64,000 nucleotides of DNA. Source: Kribbella flavida DSM 17836 (GTDB lineage: Bacteria > Actinomycetota > Actinomycetes > Propionibacteriales > Kribbellaceae). Positions within the stretch are counted from its first letter, which is position 1. Each line of letters opens with the position of its first letter. The notes under the pieces were generated by a model that was not told the DNA's origin, did no database searches, and saw only the letters and a list, made by a program, of their open reading frames with translations. The stretch spans positions 7,440,001 to 7,504,000 of the forward strand of contig NC_013729.1 in the NCBI RefSeq assembly GCF_000024345.1, given 5' to 3'. Position numbers and translations under genes: made by a program. Positions 59,658-64,000 of the stretch are shown here, one piece after another.

Positions 59658-60389
59658 ATGGCTGAACCGACTTTCCTGGATCGGATCGAGCAGACCCCCG
59701 ACGCCGCTGCCCTGCGGGGCGCGTCGTACCGGCTGCTCGCACTCACTGCCGGTGACACCTGCGTCGATGTGGGCTGCGGTGCCGGGCACGCCGTCGCGGA
59801 GCTGATCGACGCGCGAATCAAGGCAATCGGCGTCGACGCGGACCCCGCCGCCGTTGCCATCGCCCAGGCCCGGACACCGGACGCCGTCTTCCACACAGCC
59901 CCGTCGGACCAGCTACCGCTCGAGGACGAATCGGTCGACGGCTACCGCGCCGCCCGCCTGTTCCACCTGCTCGCCGACCCGCTGCCGACGATCACCGAAG
60001 CCCGCCGTGTACTCCGCCCGGGCGGCCGCGCCGTCCTCGTCGGCCAGGACTACGGCTTCCTGCTGATCGACAGCACCGACCAGGACCTGACCGACGTCAT
60101 CCTGCTCGGCCTCGAGTCCCGCTCTGTCGCCCCTCGCGCGGCCCGCAGCTTCCGCGACTGGCTGCTCGACGCGGGCTTCCACGACGTCGAGGTCGTCGTC
60201 CACAACCAGGTCGTCACCGACCACCGAACCCTCGTCCCCCAACTGCAAACCGCCGCCACCGCCGCCGTCGACAAGGCCCTGATCACCCGCGCCGACGCCG
60301 ACAACTGGCTCGCCGAACAATCCACCCGAGCCCACACCGACCGCTTCCTCGCCATCATCCCGACCCTGCTGGCGGCCGCGACGAAATAG
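59658..60389 (+). CDS. SAM-dependent class I methyltransferase
   Basis: 243 residues. Motif I CVDVGCGAGHAVAEL, acidic end of strand 2 AIGVDADP, motif around HTAPSDQLPLEDESVDGYRAARLFHLLADP (UbiE/Methyltransf_11 pattern) and RVLRPGGRAVLVGQDYG. Substrate unknown. ATG at 59658; a GTG two codons upstream (59652) is also possible. Preceded by a palindrome and promoter-like elements of MerR type. Confidence 0.88.
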   Translation: MAEPTFLDRIEQTPDAAALRGASYRLLALTAGDTCVDVGCGAGHAVAELIDARIKAIGVDADPAAVAIAQARTPDAVFHTAPSDQLPLEDESVDGYRAARLFHLLADPLPTITEARRVLRPGGRAVLVGQDYGFLLIDSTDQDLTDVILLGLESRSVAPRAARSFRDWLLDAGFHDVEVVVHNQVVTDHRTLVPQLQTAATAAVDKALITRADADNWLAEQSTRAHTDRFLAIIPTLLAAATK

Positions 60390-60440
60390 CTCGGTGGACT
60401 CCGTGGGCCGCAGATGACGGGAACTGAGTGCAACGAACTC

Positions 60441-60469
60441 TTGACCGGGCGTGATGCGGTAGGGAGGAT
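60441..60469 (+). promoter_or_regulatory. promoter candidate for the GH92 gene
   Basis: TTGACC (60441-60446) and GAGGAT (60464-60469) separated by 17 bp, 110 bp upstream of the mannosidase start. The -35 fits the consensus; the -10 is weak. Confidence 0.4.
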
Positions 60470-60578
60470 CACTCCGGAACGCGGGCTGACAACCTTGTCA
60501 TCGGGGCCGCGTCACCATCCCTTCGGTGCGCGGCGCAGAACGGGGCGCCGGGTGCCGTCCGCCGTGCAAGGAGCGTAG

Positions 60579-63500
60579 ATGAAACTCCGCCGCCCACTGG
60601 GGCTCGTCACGTCTCTCGCGCTTGTTGTGACAATGTCTGCCATGACGTCAGCGAGCGCCTCTGTTCCCGCCACCGACCGGACACCCCAGGAGCCGGTCGT
60701 GAGTGGGACTTCCTTCTTCACTTCCTTCGAGCCGGGACAGCCGCAGCCCGGGTACACCGACGCCGTCGAGACCGGGCCGGACGGTACGCCCCGCGCCGAC
60801 GGTGTGCGCGGGCCGACGCCGACCGGCATCGGTGGCAGCGAGATGGACAAGGTCACCAAGGTGACCGCGAACGGGGAGAACACCGGCTCCGGTGAGATCG
60901 CCTCGAACGCCGCCGACGGCGACAAGTTCACCAAGTGGCTGGTCTTCGCGCCGACCGGCTGGCTGGTCTACCAGACCTCGCAGCCGGTGACGATCCGCAA
61001 GTACGCGCTCACCTCGGCCAACGACGCCGAGGGCCGCGACCCGCGGAACTGGACGATCTCCGGCTCGAACGACGGCACCACCTGGACCACGCTGGACACC
61101 CGGACCGGCGAGTCGTTCGAGAACCGGTTCCAGACCAAGGAGTACACGCTCGCCAACGACACGGCGTACACGTACTTCAAGCTGGACATCACCCAGAACC
61201 ACGGAGACGGCATCGTCCAGCTCGCTGACTGGTACCTGTCGAACGGCGCGCCGCTGCCGCCTCCGGGCGAGACCGCCGAGTCGCGGCTGGACTCCGGTCC
61301 GACCAGCGCCTACAACGCACGGGCCCGGGTCGGTTTCACCGGCGTGAAGTCGTTCCGGTACGCCGGTCACCAGTCCGCCGAGGGCCGCGGCTACACCTGG
61401 AACAAGATCGCCGACGTGGATCTGCGGATCGGCCGGAGCACCCGGCTGTCGTACAAGATCTTCCCCGAGCACATCGAGGGCGATCTCAGCTACCCCAGCA
61501 CGTACGCCGCGGTCGACCTCGCCTTCTCGGACGGCACGTACCTGAGCGACCTGAAGGCCAAGGACCACCACGGCTTCGGTCTCAGCCCGCGCGGCCAGGG
61601 CGACGCCAAGGGCCTGTCCACCAACCAGTGGAACAACATCGAAGCCGACCTCGGCAAGGTCGCGGCCGGCAAGACGGTCCGGCGGATCCTGGTCGGCTAC
61701 GACAAGCCCGAGGGCCCGGCCGACTTCCGCGGCTGGATCGACGACATCCGGATCGCCAAGGCCGAGAACCCGGACGCCGCCGCGCGCAGGACCGCGGCCA
61801 AGCACCCGTCCGACCTGGCGATCACCACCCGCGGCACGAACTCGACCGGCGGCTTCTCCCGCGGCAACAACATCCCGGCGACGGCGGTGCCGCACGGCTT
61901 CAACTTCTGGACCCCGGTGACGAACGCCGGCTCGACGTCCTGGCTGTACGACTACGCCAAGGGCAACAACGAGCAGAACAAGCCGGAGCTGCAGGCGCTG
62001 TCGATCAGCCACGAGCCGAGCCCGTGGATGGGTGACCGGCAGACCTTCCAGGTGATGCCCCAGGTCGTACCGGCCGACGGCAAGCCGACCGCGAACCGCA
62101 AGGCGCGGGCCTGGGCGTTCAGCCACGACAACGAGACCGCGCTGCCGTACTACTACGGCGTCACCTTCGACAACGGCAACGCGCTCGAGGTCGCGCCGAC
62201 CGATCACGCGGCGATGCTGCGGTTCTCGTTCCCGGCGGGCAAGGCGTCGCTGGTCTTCGACAACGCCAACAACAACGGCGGCCTGACGCTCGACGCCGAG
62301 ACCGGGGTGGTGACCGGCTTCAGCGACGTCAAGAGCGGCCTGTCCACCGGTGCCGGCCGGTTGTTCGTGTACGGCGTGGTCGACCAGAAGGTGGTTGCCT
62401 CCGGCAAGCTCAGCGACGGCGGCGGCGCGAACGTCGGCGGCTACTTCTCCTTCGGCCCGCAGACCCAGCAGGTGCAGCTGCGGATCGCCACCTCGCTGAT
62501 CGGCACCGCCCAGGCGAAGAAGAACCTGGAGCTCGAGCTCGGCGCGGACAGCAAGTTCGACAAGGTGAAGTCGGCCGCGCGCAAGCTCTGGGACGCCAAG
62601 CTGCGCACGATCGAGGTCGAGGGTGCCACCGCGGACCAGCTGACCACGCTCTACTCCAACCTGTACCGGCTGTTCCTCTACCCGAACAACGGCTCGGAGA
62701 ACACCGGTACGGCGAAGAAGCCGGTGATCACCTACGCGTCGCCGGTCTCGCCGAAGGTCGGCGTCGACACCCCGACGACCACCGGCTCGAAGATCGTCGC
62801 CGGGCAGACCTACGTGAACAACGGCTTCTGGGACACCTACCGGACCGTGTGGCCGGCGTACGCGCTGTTCGCGCAGGACTCCGCCGACGACCTGGTGAAC
62901 GGGTTCGTCCAGCAGTACAAGGACGGCGGCTGGATCTCGCGCTGGTCCTCGCCGGGCTACGCGAACCTGATGGTCGGCACCAGCTCCGACGTCGCCTTCG
63001 CCGACGCCTACCTCAAGGGGGTCAAGGGCATCGACGTGCAGGCGGCCTACGACGCGGCGCTGAAGAACGCCGCCGTCCGGCCGCCGACCGAGAACGTCGG
63101 CCGCAAGGGCCTGGACCGGGCGACCTTCAACGGCTACACGGCCAACAGCACGGCCGAGGGCTTCAGCTGGTCGATGGACGGCTACATCAACGACTTCGGC
63201 ATCGCCAACATGTCGAAGGCGCTGTACGACGCGGCGAAGAAGAGCGACCCGCGCAAGCAGGAGTACCTGGACAACTACCACTACTACCTGAACCGGGCGC
63301 GCAACTACGTCACGCTGTTCGACCCGGCGATCGGCTTCTTCCAGGGCAAGGACGCCGACGGGGTCTGGGGCCACTCGCCGACCACGTTCGACCCGCGCGA
63401 CTGGGGCCACGACTACACCGAGACCAACGCGTGGAACATGGCGTTCTCCACCCCGCAGGACGGCGCCGGCCTGGCCGCCCTGTACGGCGGTCGCGACGGG

Positions 63501-64000
63501 CTGGCGAAGAAGCTCGACGAGTTCTTCTCCACGCCCGAGGACGCCACGCACGTCGGCGGCTACGGCGGCACGATCCACGAGATGCTCGAGGCGCGGGACG
63601 TCCGGATGGGCCAGTACGGCCACAGCAACCAGCCGTCGCACCACATCCCGTACATGTACAACTTCGCCGGGCAGCCGTTCAAGACGCAGGAGAAGGTCCG
63701 GGAGGTGCTGAGCCGGTTGTACCTCGGCTCGGAGATCGGCCAGGGCTATCCCGGCGACGAGGACAACGGCGAGATGTCGGCCTGGTACCTGTTCAGCATG
63801 CTGGGCTTCTACCCGCTGCAGGTGGGTGCGCCGACGTACGCGATCGGGTCGCCGTTGTTCACCAAGGCGACGGTCAACCTGCCGGGCGGCCGGAAGCTGG
63901 TGGTCAGTGCGCCGAAGAACAGCGCGAAGAACATCTACGTCAAGGGCGTCCGGGTCAACGGCAAGAAGTGGACCTCGACCGCGCTGCCGCACGACCTGAT
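60579..64000 (+). CDS. secreted GH92 family alpha-1,2-mannosidase (3' end outside the window)
   Basis: At least 1140 residues; the gene runs off the right edge. Signal peptide MKLRRPLGLVTSLALVVTM...SASA, then a F5/8-type carbohydrate-binding domain (about 90-220: NAADGDKFTKW, LTSANDAEGRDPRNWTISGS, YFKLDITQNHGDGIVQLADW), then a GH92 N-terminal beta domain (SRGNNIPATAVPHGFNFWTP) and the (alpha/alpha)6 catalytic domain (NNGFWDTYRTVWPAY; GYPGDEDNGEMSAWYLFSML near residues 1057-1077 with the catalytic Glu/Asp). GH92 enzymes are Ca2+-dependent exo-mannosidases acting on yeast/fungal or N-glycan mannans. ATG has CAAGGAG 6 nt upstream. Confidence 0.93.
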   Translation, partial: MKLRRPLGLVTSLALVVTMSAMTSASASVPATDRTPQEPVVSGTSFFTSFEPGQPQPGYTDAVETGPDGTPRADGVRGPTPTGIGGSEMDKVTKVTANGENTGSGEIASNAADGDKFTKWLVFAPTGWLVYQTSQPVTIRKYALTSANDAEGRDPRNWTISGSNDGTTWTTLDTRTGESFENRFQTKEYTLANDTAYTYFKLDITQNHGDGIVQLADWYLSNGAPLPPPGETAESRLDSGPTSAYNARARVGFTGVKSFRYAGHQSAEGRGYTWNKIADVDLRIGRSTRLSYKIFPEHIEGDLSYPSTYAAVDLAFSDGTYLSDLKAKDHHGFGLSPRGQGDAKGLSTNQWNNIEADLGKVAAGKTVRRILVGYDKPEGPADFRGWIDDIRIAKAENPDAAARRTAAKHPSDLAITTRGTNSTGGFSRGNNIPATAVPHGFNFWTPVTNAGSTSWLYDYAKGNNEQNKPELQALSISHEPSPWMGDRQTFQVMPQVVPADGKPTANRKARAWAFSHDNETALPYYYGVTFDNGNALEVAPTDHAAMLRFSFPAGKASLVFDNANNNGGLTLDAETGVVTGFSDVKSGLSTGAGRLFVYGVVDQKVVASGKLSDGGGANVGGYFSFGPQTQQVQLRIATSLIGTAQAKKNLELELGADSKFDKVKSAARKLWDAKLRTIEVEGATADQLTTLYSNLYRLFLYPNNGSENTGTAKKPVITYASPVSPKVGVDTPTTTGSKIVAGQTYVNNGFWDTYRTVWPAYALFAQDSADDLVNGFVQQYKDGGWISRWSSPGYANLMVGTSSDVAFADAYLKGVKGIDVQAAYDAALKNAAVRPPTENVGRKGLDRATFNGYTANSTAEGFSWSMDGYINDFGIANMSKALYDAAKKSDPRKQEYLDNYHYYLNRARNYVTLFDPAIGFFQGKDADGVWGHSPTTFDPRDWGHDYTETNAWNMAFSTPQDGAGLAALYGGRDGLAKKLDEFFSTPEDATHVGGYGGTIHEMLEARDVRMGQYGHSNQPSHHIPYMYNFAGQPFKTQEKVREVLSRLYLGSEIGQGYPGDEDNGEMSAWYLFSMLGFYPLQVGAPTYAIGSPLFTKATVNLPGGRKLVVSAPKNSAKNIYVKGVRVNGKKWTSTALPHDL

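Noticed and set aside
60648-63992. 1114-codon open frame antisense to the GH92 gene
   Set aside because: The plus strand encodes a clear signal peptide, F5/8 domain and GH92 motifs; the antisense text is a Val/Arg/Gly/Leu composition artefact.

Overview
The window looks like a chromosomal segment of a high-GC Gram-positive actinobacterium. Codon third positions are overwhelmingly G/C, GTG and TTG starts are common, and genes are packed with 1-4 bp overlaps. The rpsF-ssb-rpsR-rplI cluster, an intein-bearing dnaB, a YafY/WYL regulator set, a secreted GH92 mannosidase and a chromosomal type IV secretion-like locus fit Propionibacteriales, perhaps Kribbella or a relative. The genus is an inference from gene content, not a match to a database. 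I saw no rRNA, tRNA, CRISPR array, insertion sequence or integrase.

Layout. 1-8.2 kb: partial secreted protein, alpha/beta hydrolase, GNAT, LCP cell-wall ligase, a TetR-SDR pair, then divergently an ABC-F protein overlapping a virginiamycin B lyase (a two-step streptogramin-resistance cassette), and a UbiA prenyltransferase. 8.2-16.9 kb: 2OG-Fe oxygenase, MarR with prolyl aminopeptidase, secreted PI-PLC, WYL regulator with a DrrAB-type ABC exporter, secreted erythromycin-esterase-family protein. 16.9-30.1 kb: small metabolic and regulatory modules (NmrA/DUF1772/AraC, dienelactone hydrolase, MsiK/UgpC-type ATPase, DksA-like, RidA, FAD oxidoreductase, second WYL, DoxX/MerR, and a CPBP-kinase-regulator operon).

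30.2-50.1 kb is the core: dnaB carrying two inteins, a non-coding stretch with many DnaA-box-like sequences, MATE exporter, trpS, then a nine-gene leftward operon coding for VirD4, VirB4, VirB6/TrbL (two copies), VirB8-like and VirB2-like proteins. Opposite it lie a membrane-anchored beta-propeller protein and a small secreted protein. The ribosomal protein/ssb operon closes the region. No relaxase, integrase or attachment site accompanies the secretion genes, so they look resident and not part of a mobile element.

50.2-64 kb: MFS transporters, Lrp regulator, TIM-barrel endonuclease IV-like protein, a serine beta-lactamase-like hydrolase, TetR-SDR, a FemX plus alanine-racemase-like pair for cell-wall cross-bridge chemistry, a methyltransferase behind a perfect palindrome, and a GH92 alpha-mannosidase that runs off the right edge.

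Functionally the window mixes replication/translation housekeeping with an antibiotic-defence theme (ABC-F, Vgb, Ere, DrrAB, MATE) and cell-envelope genes. The most notable features are the double-intein DnaB, whose P-loop intein has class 3 hallmarks (N-terminal Ala and a W-C-T triplet), and the orphan secretion-like locus embedded among replication and translation genes.
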